Shown here in pieces: positions 1 through 11,365 of a stretch of DNA of 64,000 bases; the stretch's first letter is position 1; every line of letters begins with the position of its first letter. Below the pieces are notes generated by a model. The model saw only the letters and a program-made list of their open reading frames with translations, had not been told where the DNA came from and searched no databases. The DNA is from Pythium myriotylum (lineage: Eukaryota; Oomycota; Peronosporomycetes; Pythiales; Pythiaceae), in NCBI GenBank assembly GCA_023091665.1, contig JALJCQ010000011.1, positions 1,488,001 to 1,552,000 on the forward strand, read 5' to 3'. The translations under genes were made by a program, and so were the position numbers.

Positions 1-1504
1 AGTGGGATGAAGCCGCCCGCTTACATTTACTAGAAGGAAACATTGGCGAAGCGCTCAAGCTAGTCTCGCGCGCCGATGCACTCTCTGCCGAGTGGGTCGC
101 CTACGCACCGATGGCCGGTCAAGACGTCTGGAGAGAGGTTGCCAATCTCTATGCAGAGAAGCTAAAGCGTTCGCGGGACTACAAACTTGCAGGTGCGCTG
201 ATACTTTCACTTCATGTTCGTTAAACTTTTTCTCAGCGTGGATGTCGTGTGCAGCGCTTCAGTATTTGTCCATTGGGAAGGTCGAATCCGCCGCTGAGTG
301 TCTTGCTGAGGGTGGGATGTACGCGGAGGCAGTTTCGCTTCTTTTTTCCAGGCTTGGTCCCAATCATGAGTTGGCCAAGAAAACCAAATGGGATTACGCC
401 GCAGATCTCCAACGGAAGAAGAAACATCAAAGCGCCGCCAAGATGTTTGCCTCGGTCGGCTCAAACGAGGGTCTTCAACGCGCAATCTCGATTTTGAGCT
501 CGACTGGGAAACTCGACGACGCCGCGCTGGCCATCTCCCTCTGTCGAGAGCTGGCAGAGCGAACGAAAGAGAATCCTCAAGACAGACCGACGCTGCCTTC
601 GTCCGTGTTCCTGTCGATTGCCTGCCTCGCGATGGCTCGCCACGAGTTCCGACTCGCGTGGCAGGCGATCGACGGCTTGGTGAGTGAGCATTCGTCGCAG
701 GCTATGGTGTATCGGCTGAGTCGGATCGCCGTAAGCGTCGTCGCGCTCTTCGGTTTGGAAGACCTTTACGCCGTCTCGGGTATCGAGACCACAGAGCACG
801 AAAGTACCGACAAATTCATCGCCAAGTTGACGCAGCCAAGCAAGCTTTCGTGGGAGGGGCTGGTGCCGCAGGAGTCACTGCCGACCGATGTGATGCGTCG
901 GACGTTCTGGCTCTCGGCACTGGCAAGTTGCCGCGACAATGGACTCTGGCACGAAGGAGCCACTCTCGAGCTTGACGAAGTCGTTAACCAACTAGGCGAC
1001 CCCAAACTGTTTGACTACCTGCTCAAGAATTCGTCCAACGGCAAGTCCGTGGAGTGCGAGCCTGACGTCGTCGAGGCTGTGCAACTCAGCCGGTTGGTTG
1101 TGAAGGTGCTCGCTGAGCTCATGTGCGGCTACTTACTTAGTGCTCTGGAGGCTCTTCGAGACCTGCTCTCGTTGTTGCTCTCAGCCTCCGAGCCGTCCGC
1201 ACGGCTCGTCTTGCTCATCACTCCATTTGGCCTCATCGACCCCGGCGTGCCTCCCGAGTTTGGCGAGTTCGCAGACGAAACGGAGGACACAAGTCGTCTC
1301 TGGGCCGAGTGCTTTCTCCTGCAGTGCGAGATTGTCGTGCGTCTTGTGACTTCGACGAGCGAGGCCGCCGATGGCCAAGAGGCGAGTCTTCGCCCTCTCG
1401 TTGCGGTAATCCAGGACATCGCTTCTTCAGCCGCGACCGCGGAAGCTATCAAGATCCACGCACAGCGAGCCCTTAAGGGCGTCGAGGCGGCCTGTGCCTC
1501 GTAG
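1..1504 (+). CDS. C-terminal part of a helical/TPR-repeat protein, possibly Gemin5- or WDR-like (5' partial)
   Basis: The gene enters from the left edge in frame 3 and has no start in the window. The first visible exon ends at 192. A 62-nt intron (193-254, GTGCGC...GTGCAG) joins it in phase 1 to the exon ending at a TAG at 1502-1504. The product is rich in A/L helices with TPR-like pairs such as LLEGNIGEALKLVSRA and YLSIGKVESAAECLAEGG. This resembles the helical C-terminal half of WD40-plus-TPR proteins (Gemin5, WDR17, IFT-type). No catalytic motif is visible. The WD40 part, if present, lies outside the window, so the family call is weak, but the coding call is firm because the frame continues across the intron. 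It converges on the next gene with only 68 bp between stops. Confidence 0.6.
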
Positions 1505-1572
1505 ACGAGAGAAGATGATACACCCATCAACTACTAGAAAGAATACATAAGGATCCGTCTCATCATTGCTCG

Positions 1573-2383
1573 CTACTGAGGTCGCTGTGGACTACGCTGC
1601 GAGTCTTTGAACGGACTGGCCGCAGTGCCGAGACCATCAGTCGCTGTGCCGCACAGCGCAGCCTCGAGCTCCTCAAAGGCCTGTTTCTGCAGGTGTTGCG
1701 TGTTGCGCAGGCGTTGGATCATCTCGAGCTCGACGCGCTCCATCTCGGCGACTTCGGCCTCGTGGCGGCGGGCCGACTCTTCCTCGGCGCGCAGTTTGTC
1801 CATCGCGCGCTCTTTCGTGATCTTCTCGATCTCCTTTTGCTGGAGCAGCTTCTTGGTCTTGAGCATCTCTTTCTGGAGCACGATCTCCTCTTTCCGGCGG
1901 ATCGCTTCAAGCAGCTCTTCGTGTTTCTTTTGGTCTGTCATCTTCTTCCAGTTCTGCTTCTCTTCTTTGAGCTGTTTGGCCTCCTGGCGTCGCGCCTCCG
2001 TGATTTGGTCGGCCATCTCTTTCTTCTTCTGCAGCGAGTCGATGCTCTGCACGAGCTCACGCTTGGCCTTGATTGACGCCTGCAGCTCCTGCTCAGCTAG
2101 CAGCGCGTGCTCACGTAGCTCGGCCTGCGTGCGCGTGTTGTCCTCGCGCAGCTTGAGCAACTCGGCTGCACGACGTCGCGTCTGCTCAATCTTTTTCCAA
2201 GCCTTCTCTTCCTCGGCCTTGAGCAGCGCGATGCGGTTGCGCAGCAGCAGCGCATCCTTGGACGCCTCTTGCCGCTTCTGCGATTCATTCGTGAAAACCA
2301 CGAACACAACCACGTCCAGAAACCTCCCCACGCACCTGCTTGGCCTCGACAAGCCGACTCTTCTGGACGAGCTCCGTCGCCAT
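1573..2383 (-). CDS. Small coiled-coil protein of unknown function, 2 exons
   Basis: The ATG is at 2383-2381. Exon 1 (2383-2336) encodes MATELVQKSRLVEAKQ. A 58-nt intron (2335-2278, GTGCGT...CGCAG) is spliced in phase 0 to exon 2 (2277-1573), giving about 250 residues. Almost the whole chain is a charged heptad coiled coil (runs of K/E/R/Q with few prolines), ending in a short S/P/Q-rich tail. There is no transmembrane segment or catalytic motif. Proteins of this kind are common among axonemal and basal-body components, but nothing here proves that. Without the intron the frame would extend upstream through a hydrophobic V/F-rich stretch that is unlike the rest, which favours the spliced model. 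Confidence 0.7.
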
Positions 2384-2590
2384 CTTCGTCAGTCAGTAAG
2401 ACTGGATATTCCTGGTCGATCGAGGGAGGCAGGGACCCATGGCGGTGGCGCCGGGCAGGAGTGTGAAAAGGATGCTCTCCAGCGTTTATTCTTAGAGGGT
2501 GTGTGGTCGTGGGGGGTGATAACTATTGCTACGACGAGGGCTCACAGTGAAATATACAGTCCTAACAAACTTGGCTCAGCCGGGCCATCT

Positions 2591-5500
2591 TTAAGATCGC
2601 GAAGCTGTCGGCAACGTCAGCGCCTCCTCAGACTCGGGGCTATCAAAATCGTCCAGCACAATGCCGCCCTCGATGCTCGAGGCGTACTTACTGGCGAGCT
2701 CCAGGTCCGCCTTGAGCTGCTCCATGCCCGACGAGAGCAGTTCCCAGAGGTCGGGCGCTGGGCTGTGCGCGTCCGCGAGCGCATCGTCGTCGGGCAGCTC
2801 CGTGTACTGAGAAAGCTCCTCTGTGAGACGGTGCGACCGCGCAGCGAGCACGTTCTTCTCGGCCTGGAGGTCCGCGAGCTCGAGTCGCAGCTCCTCGATG
2901 TATCTCTCCTGCTCGTAGCGGCTCTCGGCGAGTTGCTCGATCTCATGACGCAGCGAGCCGTTCATGATAGCCATATGGGCCGACTCAGCAGCACGCTCCT
3001 CGAGGGCGTGCTGCATCGAGTCCTGAATCTCGTTCACCTTCTCCTCGCATCGGCGAGACAACTCCTCGCAGAACGCCTTGGACTTTTGCAGCGTGGCCTC
3101 AAGTTCCTGGTTGGTCTCCTCCAGCCGGCGGTTCACCTGCTCGAGCTGACGCACCTCCTCAACGACCTGGTCCTTCTCATCCTGCAGCGCCTTCAGCTGC
3201 TCGGCCGTGGCCTCGCCATTGCTGCGCTCAGCAGCCTCCTGAGCTTTCTTGAGCAGGGTCTGGAGTCGCGTCACCTCCTTCATGTGGGAGTCCACTTCGC
3301 CCAGCAGCGTCTCGCGCTCGGCTGTCGCCTTGGCCTGCGATTCGCGCAGCTCCTCGACCTCCACACGCAACTGCTTGAGCTCGGGCACGAGACGCTTCTT
3401 GTCGTCCTTGAGGCGGTCGAGCGACGAGCGGAGCTTGATGATCTCGGTGAGGTTATTGTCGCGCATGTTCGAAAACTCGGTCTCTTTGGCGTCGAACTCT
3501 TCACGCAGCTTGGCATGCTCCTGTTTTGTCTCCTTCAGAGCCGCGCGGAGCTTGTCAATATGGCTCTTTGTGTGCTCATCCTTCTTTTCAAGCTCTTCGC
3601 GGACCGACTCAAGCTCAGCGATCAGACTCTGCTTCTTAGCTGTGAGCGACTCGATCTGCTCCTGCAGAGGCGCGACAAGCTCGGCTTGCACACCTTGCGC
3701 TTGCTGCTCGAAGTTTTGGAGCTTTGCGTGTTCTTCCTCTAGTTGCGACTTGAGTTGCTCCACCTCATCGAACAGATCGCGGGCTGAGGCCTGGGACTCG
3801 GCGAGCTCGCGTCTAAGTCCAGCCAATTGCGCCTCTGCGGTCTCGTTCACCTCAACCAGCGAGTTTTGCGCCTCGGCCAGCTGCTGCTCGACAGCCTTGC
3901 GCTCCGCACGTACGAATTCAAGCTCTTCAGCTAGCGACGCACTCGATTGCTCGACCTCATGGATACGAGACTGAAGTGCCGATTCATTTGACCGCAGGTA
4001 CTCGAGTTCACTCGATAGCTTTGAAATGCTCTCACGAGATGCCGCCAGCTCGTGGTGGAGGCTTTGCGTCTCACCAGTAGCACTGACCTGGGCATCCTGA
4101 AGCGACAACTCCAACTGCGCACACTGCTCTGATTTAGTGTAGAGCTCACTCTGCACGCGCTCCAACTCTTCGACGGTTTGCTCAAGTCGAGCCTCCATGT
4201 CGTTCAGGCTTTCTTCCGAGGCTTCCTGTAGGTTCTTGATCTGCTGCTCCAGTCCAGCGATCACAGATGATTGCTCGGCTACCGTCGATTCTAGGTCTTG
4301 CAAGCTGGCCTCCGCTTCAGCAAGCGTTGACTGAGCGAGCTCAAGGTCTTCCTGGAGACCTTCCTTCTCGGCCTGTAGAATGCTAATCTGTTCCGAAACC
4401 GATGCTTGCTGTCCAGCCTGGGCAGTGAGAGTCTGGATGCGCTTGTTCGCGTCCGTGAGCTCCGACTGAAGACCTTCGACCTGCTCCTCAAGCTCCCAGT
4501 TAGCGCTACGTAGTTCCTCGAGCTCGTCGTCGTTAGCCGACGAGGCCACAGCGTGCGCCTGATTTTCACTATTAGCTAACTTCTCCTCAAGAGTCCGCAC
4601 GTGGCGTTCCTGTTGGGCGTTGGAAGCCTTGAGCGCGTTGATATCATCGTGGAGGGATTCCAGGGATACCTGCAACTCCACAACTTCCCGCTCCTTTTCA
4701 CGCAGCGATTTAGAAGCTGCCTGCAGAGAGTGAAGCTCCACCTCCATGGTCTTGATGGTTGAGCGAAGCTGCTCAACTTCCGCACTCGAGGTCGATTCCT
4801 CGAATGGAGAGCCCGTAGCAGATTCTGCACTTGCCTGGAGCGTTGCGATTTCCGCACGAGCAGCGTGGAGTTCAGCACGAGCGGCATCCAGCTCACGACC
4901 CACATGACCAGCGCGGTTCTCGGCGTCCGCCTGGACGTTCGCCAACTCCGACTTGGTGACGGTCACTTCATCCTGCAGCAGGGTGTTCTGGTGACGCAAT
5001 TCATCGATCTCATGGTTCAGCTGCTCAACCTGCGCATCCACCTCCGCCGACGGGACCGCACTCGCTGTCTCACTCTCGAGAGCCTCAAGACGGCCAGACA
5101 CTTCAGCGTAAGCAGCTTCCCACTCCATGACGCGACCCTGAAGAGCTACAACTTCCTGGTTGGCGCCGTCCAGCATCTCCTCTAGCTGCTGCCGCTCGTA
5201 CTCCAACTCCTGTTGCTTGTCATCTAGTTCCTGGGCGTTGGCAGCGGTGAGCTGATCGAGTTCCTGGTCCTTCGTCGCGACAAGATGTTCGAGTTCTTGA
5301 ACCTTGGTGGCGTTTTCCTGCAGACTATGTTCAAGATCGTGGACCTTGGCAGAGCTTTCCTGCAGACTGTGCTCAAGTTCGTGGACTCTGGTAGTGCTTC
5401 CATGGAGACTATCTTCAAGTTCATGAACCTTGGCAGCGCTTTCCTGCAGACTCTGCTCGAGCTTGTGGACCTTGGTGGCACTTTCGTGTAAACTGCGCTC

Positions 5501-7104
5501 AAGTTCGTGGACCTTTGAAGCGCTTGCGTGCAGACTGTGCTCAAGATCGTGGACCTTGGTAGCGCTGACATGCAGACTATGTTCGAGCTCGTGGATCTTG
5601 GCAGCATTCCCCTGTACGTTGTGGTGGTGCTGTTGGACTTCAAGCTCTAGCTCTTGCGCACGGTGCTTCCACTTCGTCGCCTCGGCCGCTTCTTTGTTTG
5701 CCGCCTCCGCCGATTCAGCAAGCTGATGGTTCTGTTCCTCGAGCCACGTGTTGCGGTTGTTGAGGTGCAGGTTCAGATCCATGGCGTCGGAGAGTTCACG
5801 CTGAGCCGTTGCGACTTGCTCCGTGAGCAAGCGCACAGCATTCTCTTTCCACTGCTGGTGCTCATCGCTGTTACGACGCTTGGCCGCGGTCGCAACCTGG
5901 TGTGCGGCTTCTTCGCGAACGCTGATCAACTCTTCCTCCTTCATGACGAGCTCCTGTTCCTTGCGGTTGATCGACTCTTGCAGTTCCTCCAACTGGCTCT
6001 CAAGCTCTGACACTCGTGACTGCGCCGTGAACTCTTTCTGGCGGAACTCGGCCTCCTTGAGCATCGAGTCAGCCGAGGCGAGAGCGAGCTGCTGTTTCAA
6101 GTCCTCGTTGAGCTTCCACAATTCCATGCAGTCGTGCTTGTAGTCCTCCATCACCTGGTTCATCTCGTTGATCCGGCCCTCAGACTCCTGGGTCTGGTTC
6201 TCCAGTTGGCTCTCCAACTCCACGATGCGTTCACGAAGACGCATCTCAGCCGCATTGCCCTGTTCAGACCACTCGGTCTTGAGCTGTTTGAGCTGCTGTT
6301 CCTTCTCCGCGAGGCGGCTGTCACTCGATTGCTTCCACTCGGAGAGCTTCTGCTCGTGGGTATGGAGTTGGTCGGCGAGCGCCTGCTGGTGGCTCTGCTC
6401 GAGCGACGCAAGGCGCTGCTCGTTAGCCTGCTGGACCTGCTGGAGCTCGGCGGCGAGCTCCATCACTTCCTGGGTCTTCTCGAGGTGCACCGCCTCGAGC
6501 TCCTGCTGCTTCTCGGCGAGCGCCGCATTGAGGTGGTCACGTTCGTGAGCCACGTAATCTCGCTCCTGGGCCACTACACTAAGCTGCTGTTGCAGGTCGT
6601 CGAGCTGATGGCCAAAGTGTTGCTGCGCGGCACTCTCCGCCTCCTGGGCCGCACTCTCGAGCTTTGCGCGGAGCTCCGCGAGACTCTGTTCAGCAGCGGA
6701 GCGGTCTTGCTCGTGCTCGAGCTTTTCCTGGTCGAGCTCGCTCTGCAGCAGCTGCAGCGTCTCCTCTTTCTCGAGGAGCTGCTGCTTGAGCTCCTGGAGC
6801 GCCTTCTCCTTGGCCTCGAGCTCTTCGACGAGCTGATCCTTGACGGCCTTGAGCGCCTCGTGCATGTCGGTCACGTCCTGGAGTCGTTCCATGAGCATGG
6901 GCTCGGACGTGTACTCGATCTTGTACTGGAGCTGCACGTTCTGGTCCTTGAGATCTTGCACCGTGCGCTCGAGCGCCGCGACCTGCTCCTTCATGCGCTC
7001 GCGGTCCTTCTCCATCTGGTCCACGAGCACCTTTTTCTCGAACTCGTGCTCGCCGGCGCGCACCATGAGCGTGTTGAGCCGGCGCAGCAGCATGGTCATG
7101 GGCG

Positions 7105-7135
<31 letters not shown>

Positions 7136-7339
7136 CAGCAGGCTCGGGCGCTTGGAGAACGAGGACCGCGGCGTGGCGTAGCTCGAGACCGAGAGGTCGC
7201 CGACCGACGAGCGCGGCGTGGACGCGGCCGTGTCAGCGGGCGAGAGCGGCGACTCTTTCGTCGGGGACTCGACGGCGTAGCCATTCGCGGGGTCCTCCTG
7301 CTGGAGCGCCTGCTCGGCGCCGAAGATCGCGGACCACAT
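2591..7339 (-). CDS. Giant coiled-coil (golgin/centrosomal-like) protein, 1,582 residues
   Basis: One uninterrupted frame runs from an ATG at 7339. The N-terminal ~100 residues are low-complexity S/T/P-rich (several TPRSS and SPxK-type sites) with a run of seven Asp. From about residue 90 to 1,530 the chain is predicted as almost continuous coiled coil (E/Q/L/K/A heptads). The tail is acidic and ends TLPTASRS. A block of 14-residue repeats sits near residues 575-685 (separate feature). I see no GRIP, GRAB, KASH or transmembrane anchor, so a tether, centrosomal or cytoskeletal scaffold role is only an inference. It is transcribed divergently from NOG1, with 445 bp between start codons. Long open frames on the opposite strand are by-products of its codon bias. 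Confidence 0.85.
5285..5612 (-). repeat. Tandem 42-nt coding repeat (14-residue, two-heptad units)
   Basis: About eight imperfect tandem copies of a 42-bp unit lie inside the large coiled-coil gene. Each encodes a 14-residue unit of the form VHELEHSLHESATK. Variable positions are mainly H/D/Q/N and S/A/T, while L, E and V are kept at heptad core positions. The unit length of exactly two heptads extends the coiled coil without breaking register. This is typical of recent expansion by slippage or unequal exchange, so copy number is likely to vary among strains. Confidence 0.85.
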
Positions 7340-7784
7340 GGTCGCGAGAGTCGCGCGCGGGGAGTCGGATGCACGGGTCGCGCGCCTCGGGCGAAATGCG
7401 TGGCGCGAGCTCTGTCACGTGGCCGCCGGCGCCTGTCGTCGCCCTGGCTATATGGTAGTGAGCTCCTCAGGGGAGGGGCCTATTCCGCAGCGCATCCGGA
7501 GTACAGAGCGGGACATATCACTTGATTAGTAGACCCCGGGGGCTAGTAATCAGCGGACGCGGTACCATGTACCCAAAATGAAGGTACAGTGTACCCTCCG
7601 TAAACGCTAGTAATGGGTCGAGCGAGAGTGGGTACGCTGTACCATTTCGCTGGCTCCGTGTACCGTGGTCCCGGCCGGCCTTTTGGCAGCCAACCAACTT
7701 GGGCTTGACCCACGAGCGAGCGCAGCGAAGCGACGTAGCTGCTCGCGAGCGCCGGCATTCGGGCACTTGGACGACGCGCGCACC
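7340..7784. promoter_or_regulatory. Divergent promoter of the coiled-coil gene and NOG1 with three GGTACNNNGTACC palindromes
   Basis: This is a 445-bp interval between two divergent start codons. Three exact copies of GGTACNNNGTACC lie at 7561-7573, 7583-7595 and 7631-7643 (spacers CAT, AGT, GCT), with a half-site-like GTGTACC near 7657. All lie 140-225 bp upstream of the NOG1 ATG. Such a cluster of identical 13-bp dyads in 83 bp is well beyond what the rest of the window shows, and suggests binding sites of a dimeric factor. I see no gene inside the interval. Confidence 0.6.
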
Positions 7785-9788
7785 ATGGTCGTGTACAACT
7801 TCAAGAAGATCCAGACCGTGCCGACGGCCAATGACTTCATCGACATCGTGCTCACGCGCACGCAGCGCAAGACGCCCACGGTCATCCACCCCACCTACGC
7901 CATCTCGCGCATCCGCGCGTTCTACATGCGCAAGGTCAAGTTCACGCAGCAGACGTGCCAGGAAAAGCTTAGCCAGATCATCGACGACTTCCCGCGCCTC
8001 GACGACCTCCACCCGTTCTACGCCGACCTCATCAACATCCTCTACGACCGCGACCACTACAAGCTCGCGCTCGGCCAGGTCAACACGGCGCGCGCGCTCA
8101 TCGACAACATCGCCAAGGACTATGTGCGCATGATCAAGTACGGCGACTCGCTCTACCGCTGCAAGCAGCTCAAGCGCGCCGCGCTCGGCCGCATGTGCAC
8201 GCTGCTCAAGAAGCAAAAGGCCTCGCTCGAGTACCTCGAGGAAGTGCGCAAGCACATGTCGCGTCTCCCGTCCATCGACCCCAACACGCGCACGCTGCTC
8301 GTCACGGGCTTCCCCAACGTCGGCAAGTCGAGCTTCATGAACAAGGTCACGCGCGCCGACGTCGACGTGCAGCCGTACGCGTTCACGACCAAGGCGCTGT
8401 ACGTGGGCCACTTGGACTACAAGTACCTGCGATGGCAGGTGATCGATACGCCCGGTATCCTCGACCACCCGCTCGAGGACCGTAACACGATCGAGATGCA
8501 GGCCGTGACGGCGCTCGCGCATCTGCAGGCCTCGGTGCTCTTCTTCATGGACATCTCGGAGCAGTGCGGCTTCACGATCGAGCAGCAGCTGAGCCTCTTC
8601 AGCAACATCCGCCCGCTCTTCGCCAACAAGCCGCTCGTGTTCGTGGCCAACAAGATCGACCAGACGCGCTTCGAGGCGCTCTCGCAGGAGCACCAGCAGA
8701 TGATCCACGAGGCCGTCGAGACGTCCAACGCCAAGTTCTTCACCATGTCGAACCACTCGGAAGAGAACGTCATGGACGTGCGCAACTACGCCTGTGACGA
8801 GCTGCTCACGCACCGTGTCAACTCCAAGGTCAAGGGCAACAAGGTCGCCGATGTGCTCAACCGCCTGAGTGTCGCCGTGCCTGTGGCGCGTGACAACCAG
8901 AAGCGCGAGATCACAATCCCCGAGAGCGTGCTCGAGGCGCGTGCCAACGGCGGCACGGGCGCCACGACCTCGCGCGTGCTGCAGAAGGACTTGATGAACG
9001 CCAACGGCGGCGCCGGCGTCTACTCGTTCGACTTCCGCGAGCACTACAAGGGCATGCTCAAGAGCGACGACTGGGTCTACGACTCGATCCCGGAGATCTG
9101 GAACGGCAAGAACGTTGCCGACTTTGTGGACCCGGACATTCTCAAGAAGCTCGACGCGCTCGAGCAGGAGGAGGACGAAGCCATGGCCAACGCGCCGCTC
9201 GACATGGAGGACGACGACGATGTCAGCGATCTGGACGAGGAGCAGAAGGACAAGCTCTCGCGCATCCGCGAGAAGAAGGCCATCATGATCGCCGACCACC
9301 GCCAGAAGAAGAACAAGAACCGCTCGTCGCTGCCGCGCAAGGCGCTCGCCAAGATGCGCTCGCTCACGGACACCAAGGCCGAGCTCGAGAAGCTTGGCGT
9401 CGACACGAGCAACATGAAGCACGCCGAGGCCGTCGCCAACAAGCGGAAAGCCAACGAGGAGGCCCGTGGCCGCAAGCGTGCGCGCGACGAAGACGACGAC
9501 GTGGACATGGACGACGACGAAGACATGGACGCGCGTGCGCGCTCGCGTTCCAAGTCGGCGCTGCGCTCCAAGTCGAGGAATCGCTCGCAGTCGCTCGTCA
9601 CGCCGCGCGACAAGGCCGGTTTCCCGAGCGAGGAGATGGCCGCCGGCGTGCAGCGTGCTGCGCGTCTCGCCCAGCGTCTGCCCAACAAGAAGGCTCGCGC
9701 CGGCGAGGCCGATCGCCACGCCACGCCCAAGCTCGCCAAGTGGCAGAACTCGGGCAAGCGCAAGAACGGCACGACACGATCGCGTTAG
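7785..9788 (+). CDS. NOG1: Nucleolar GTP-binding protein NOG1 (GTPBP4), ribosome biogenesis GTPase
   Basis: A single exon of 667 residues. NOG1 is a conserved GTPase of the TRAFAC/OBG-like group that joins pre-60S particles in the nucleolus and is needed for large-subunit maturation. Visible are the NOG1-specific N-terminal helical domain (MVVYNFKKIQTVPTANDFID), G1 GFPNVGKSS (about residue 176), G3 DTPG (about 220) and G4 NKID (about 288). A long charged C-terminal tail follows, with acidic DDD runs and basic K/R clusters of nucleolar type. Length matches the family (about 630-680). The ATG at 7785 was chosen because the conserved NOG1 N-terminus starts exactly there. The frame upstream has no ATG before the promoter palindromes. 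Strong G/C third positions make the antisense strand open for most of the gene. Confidence 0.97.
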   Translation: MVVYNFKKIQTVPTANDFIDIVLTRTQRKTPTVIHPTYAISRIRAFYMRKVKFTQQTCQEKLSQIIDDFPRLDDLHPFYADLINILYDRDHYKLALGQVNTARALIDNIAKDYVRMIKYGDSLYRCKQLKRAALGRMCTLLKKQKASLEYLEEVRKHMSRLPSIDPNTRTLLVTGFPNVGKSSFMNKVTRADVDVQPYAFTTKALYVGHLDYKYLRWQVIDTPGILDHPLEDRNTIEMQAVTALAHLQASVLFFMDISEQCGFTIEQQLSLFSNIRPLFANKPLVFVANKIDQTRFEALSQEHQQMIHEAVETSNAKFFTMSNHSEENVMDVRNYACDELLTHRVNSKVKGNKVADVLNRLSVAVPVARDNQKREITIPESVLEARANGGTGATTSRVLQKDLMNANGGAGVYSFDFREHYKGMLKSDDWVYDSIPEIWNGKNVADFVDPDILKKLDALEQEEDEAMANAPLDMEDDDDVSDLDEEQKDKLSRIREKKAIMIADHRQKKNKNRSSLPRKALAKMRSLTDTKAELEKLGVDTSNMKHAEAVANKRKANEEARGRKRARDEDDDVDMDDDEDMDARARSRSKSALRSKSRNRSQSLVTPRDKAGFPSEEMAAGVQRAARLAQRLPNKKARAGEADRHATPKLAKWQNSGKRKNGTTRSR

Positions 9789-9966
9789 ATTTGCTGCATC
9801 GTCTCGCAGTCGACGGCTCGCGGGGACGGTCAACGGGCTTGCGTGGCTCCTCACTGCTCGCGAGGCTTGGAACACCTACTACACTACCTTTTTTCTGCAT
9901 TGGCGTCGGCGTATACTCTAATAAGCTCTACTCTCCATTATTGTATTCCACGTTGGGGGTTGTCTT

Positions 9967-9967
<1 letters not shown>

Positions 9968-10022
<55 letters not shown>
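9968..10022. repeat. (GT)27 dinucleotide microsatellite
   Basis: An uninterrupted GT repeat of about 54 nt lies in the 242-bp space between the convergent ends of NOG1 (9788) and the next gene (10031). It can be read as a Cys-Val peptide in one frame, but this is not a gene. It is a likely length-variable marker and may form Z-DNA. Confidence 0.97.
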
Positions 10023-10023
<1 letters not shown>

Positions 10024-10030
10024 CGAGTCC

Positions 10031-10755
10031 TCACTGCGTTTGATGGGGCGAGGGCGCGTTCTTCGTTCTGTAGATCTTGCGGACGCGCGCAAAGAGTAGT
10101 CGCTCGTTGCCGATGTAGTCGTCCAGCAGGCGGTCGACGAGCGAGACGTATTTCGGGTCGTGCAACTTGAAGAATCGTTTGAGTCGACGGCTACAGATCG
10201 GACGACAACTCAGTCTCGACAATGCAAGCGACGCCACAATGCAGAGGCCGCTTCCGTACCTCTGCCATCGCAAATTCGAGAGAGCGGACGGCGGCGGCAC
10301 CACGACATAGCGCAAGATCAGAAAGAAGGTGACCAGCGAGCCGTACTCGTACACGCAGGTCGCGAGCGCGTGGTCGTGCCAGCACCACGCCTCGCACGAC
10401 GTCCGCAACGGGATGACAAGCATGGCCTGGGCGACGTGAAGCGCCGCGTGGAGACACGAAACTGGCCAGAGAGCCGTGCATAAACGGTGAGCACCCTTTC
10501 CACTCGCCAAGGCGAGCGCGCCGTTTGAACCCACTCACCGACGACGAGCTGCGTGGAGATGACGCAGAAGACGGCGACGCCCGTGGCGAGCAGCGTGACC
10601 CAGAGGCGGATCTCGGCGACGCGCAGCGCGGCCTCGCGCGCGCTCTCGCCGTGGGCGGCGCCCAGCACGGCGAGCGGCGCGTAGTAGAAGCCTCCGACGG
10701 CGCCGAGCACCGCGAGCCGCGGCAGCGCGTCGCTCCACGTCCAGCGCGTCGCCAT
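10031..10755 (-). CDS. Putative small multi-pass membrane protein, 2 (possibly 3) exons
   Basis: The ATG at 10755 opens exon 1 (10755-10539, MATRWTWSDALPRLAV...). A 77-nt intron (10538-10462, GTGAGT...GGCCAG) joins in phase 1 to exon 2 (10461-10031), giving about 215 residues. Hydrophobic segments occur near residues 13-32, 48-72 and 108-123 (SLVTFFLILRYVVV). The C-terminal half is soluble and basic. I do not recognise the family. A further 69-nt stretch inside exon 2 (GTACGG...CTGTAG, about 10259-10191) has intron borders and a length divisible by three, so it could be spliced out without changing frame and would remove 23 residues. Transcript data are needed to decide. Confidence 0.6.
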
Positions 10756-11365
10756 GCCCCGAGCGGATCCGAGAGACAGTGAGGAGCTCTTCAACCGCAC
10801 TGCCAGTCTCCAAACGAGGGACCACTTCGTCCCTCGTCGAGCGTGTGAAATTCGGGACTGTGGCTTCACCAATCTGGAAGAACGAATGTCTCTTGAGCAG
10901 CTCCGCGGCGGCGGTGGGAATGGGAATGGGGGCGCGGCGACGCGATTCGCAGGTGCCGTTGGCGATTCCGCCGCGAGTGTGAGAGACGGGGCGCGAGTGG
11001 GCGACTGACGCGCGCTGCGGTGGCGTGTAGGAGTGGGCGGCGCGGCGAAAGCGCGAGGACGCGAGGGCGAGCAGGCCGACGGAACGCCCGGTGGGAACGC
11101 TGTGCGCCGCGGCGGCGAGCTGGGGACGCGTGCTGACGCGCGGAGCCAGCGTGGGTACAGTAGGGATGGAGAGAGCAGGTCGAAGAGACGCGCGGAGGAG
11201 CGCACTCGCGCGGAGAGAGGTTCGCGTCGATGAGACTGCTTGGCGTGACGGACGGGAGGAGGTCTCAGCTGTGGTGTGCTAGACTCCGCGCGCACGCGAG
11301 ACTCGAACGAAGGTGATCGTAGGGATACTAGCGGGAAGGACAAACCCAAAGCAGACGATGTGGAT
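10756..11365. other. Divergent intergenic region, 610 bp
   Basis: This lies between the ATG of the small membrane-protein gene (minus) and the first recognised exon of the Acinus-like gene (plus). It is GC-rich. An open frame on the minus strand runs through most of it, but it has no ATG and encodes only S/P/R/A-rich low-complexity sequence, so I do not call it. Extra 5' exons of the Acinus-like gene could lie here. No clear promoter element was found. Confidence 0.5.

Noticed and set aside
1607..3742. Open frame of about 711 codons on the plus strand, and another at 6134-7525
   Set aside because: Antisense shadows of the coiled-coil genes, rich in S/R/L; they cross the gene boundary at 2384-2590.
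7518..9875. Long open frame (about 785 codons) on the minus strand over NOG1
   Set aside because: Lies exactly antisense to NOG1. The translation is H/R/V/L-rich low complexity, produced by G/C third positions, and no domain or start context supports it.
9968..10060. Poly-Cys-Val peptide frames across the GT repeat
   Set aside because: Direct translation of a microsatellite.
10756..11349. Upstream extension of the 10031-10755 gene
   Set aside because: Open in frame but without an ATG, and of S/P/R-rich composition, consistent with GC-rich promoter DNA.
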